Shown here: one piece after another, positions 63,414 to 64,000 of the stretch
Position numbering within the stretch: the first letter of the stretch is position 1
Layout of the letters: every line of letters begins with the position of its first letter
Notes under the pieces: model-generated
The model's database searches: none
What the model saw: only the letters and a program-made list of their open reading frames with translations
Told to the model about the DNA's origin: nothing
Made by a program: the position numbers and the translations under genes
Source of the DNA: Marinobacter santoriniensis NKSG1
GTDB lineage: Bacteria > Pseudomonadota > Gammaproteobacteria > Pseudomonadales > Oleiphilaceae
Direction of reading: 5' to 3'
Assembly (NCBI RefSeq): GCF_000347775.1
Contig: NZ_APAT01000015.1
Span: forward strand, 1-64,000
Length of the DNA stretch: 64,000 nt

Positions 63414-64000
63414 ATGAATATCAGAAGCAGGAGACGGCCGAGGGACATAGTGGCCGACTGGGGTCACTACCGGTCGATGCTGGCGGTCGTGCGTGAAGGC
63501 AGTCTGTCGGCGGCAGCCCGGCAGTTGGGGGTAACCCAGCCTACGCTGGGACGGCACATTGACGCGCTCGAAGCGCACTTGGGCCGGGAATTGTTCCGGC
63601 GCGACCGCAGTGGTTTGGCACCCACCGAGGCCGCACTGGCGTTATTGCCCCATGCCGAAGCGATGGATGCAGCGGCTGAAGCACTGCTGCGAGAAGCTTC
63701 CGGCGAGATAGCCGACCCCAGTGGCACCGTTCGCATAACGGCCAGCGAAGTGGTGGGGTGTGAAATTCTGCCCCGAGCGCTGCTGCCGTTGCGCGAACGC
63801 TATCCGGATATAGCGCTGGAGCTGGTCACCTCGGACCGACTGTCCAACCTACTGATACGGGAAGCCGACATCGCTGTGCGGATGACACCGCCCCGGCAGA
63901 GTGCCCTGGTGGCCCGCCACCTGGGCCAGGTTGAAGGGGGGCTGTATGCCCACCGTAATTACCTGAAACGCCGGGGTGTACCGACGGCACAGGAAGACCT
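63414..64000 (+). CDS. LysR-family transcriptional regulator (3' end outside window)
   Basis: The frame is open from the ATG at 63414 to the end of the window (195 codons read). The first about 75 residues form the winged helix-turn-helix (SLSAAARQLGVTQPTLGRHIDALEAHLG), followed by the beginning of the effector domain (GTVRITASEVVGCEILPRALLPLRERYPDI). It is divergent from the epimerase gene, its probable target. The remaining part lies beyond the window. Confidence 0.9.
   Translation, partial: MNIRSRRRPRDIVADWGHYRSMLAVVREGSLSAAARQLGVTQPTLGRHIDALEAHLGRELFRRDRSGLAPTEAALALLPHAEAMDAAAEALLREASGEIADPSGTVRITASEVVGCEILPRALLPLRERYPDIALELVTSDRLSNLLIREADIAVRMTPPRQSALVARHLGQVEGGLYAHRNYLKRRGVPTAQED

Noticed and set aside
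1-64000. CRISPR arrays, insertion sequences or prophage genes
   Set aside because: No regular direct-repeat/spacer pattern, transposase, integrase or phage structural gene was recognised.

Overview
The window looks like a chromosomal segment of a GC-rich gammaproteobacterium, most likely a marine Marinobacter-like organism. This is an inference from gene content (glgCBA cluster, acpH, qmcA/nfeD, LysR-YcaC-pirin) and from an almost E. coli-identical Xer recombination site. That dif site (6504-6531) places the window at the replication terminus. FtsK-loading octamers to its right point mostly back towards it.

Layout. 1-6180: a type I restriction-modification operon hsdM(partial)-hsdS-hsdR, visibly AT-richer than the rest, ending about 320 bp before dif. 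6587-13309: LysR regulator divergent from a YcaC-type hydrolase and a pirin, a BNR-repeat lipoprotein, an AraC/GyrI regulator, and a QmcA-NfeD pair. 13456-16219: a small exported protein, a fluoride channel with its DUF190 companion, and an ArnT-like glycosyltransferase. 16202-21588: a two-component system divergent from a PepSY protein, a DUF2271 protein and a four-helix PepSY-TM protein fused to a complete diflavin reductase; together these look like a regulated module for moving electrons from NADPH across the inner membrane. 21737-26264: alcohol dehydrogenase, retropepsin-like protease, AcpH, an outer-membrane barrel and TrkH.

26274-39886: a divergent eight-gene glycogen locus. One arm reads glgC, a GH57 enzyme, malQ, a PilZ protein and a glucan phosphorylase; the other reads glgB, glgA and a second phosphorylase. 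Synthesis and breakdown are thus encoded together, with a candidate c-di-GMP receptor inside the operon. 39902-48428: acyltransferase, RecQ, hotdog thioesterase, an orphan periplasmic binding-like protein, a Cache chemoreceptor and a GNAT-nitrilase fusion.

48596-56017: a selenium locus. A coiled-coil/HhH protein is translationally coupled to an FAD-oxidoreductase-SelD fusion. Convergent to it is a SenB-type (TIGR04348-like) selenosugar synthase. Divergent from senB is a three-gene PhnD/C/E-like ABC importer of the kind annotated as a putative selenate/selenium transporter. No SenA-like selenoneine synthase is present in the window, so the end product is open; this is the best candidate for an under-described system. 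56155-64000: three unrecognised small proteins, a YadGH-like ABC exporter with a DUF192 lipoprotein, enoyl-CoA hydratase, a 45-residue membrane peptide, an alpha/beta hydrolase, a small lipoprotein, an NAD-dependent epimerase and a divergent LysR gene cut by the window end.

No tRNA, rRNA, CRISPR array, transposase or prophage gene was recognised.
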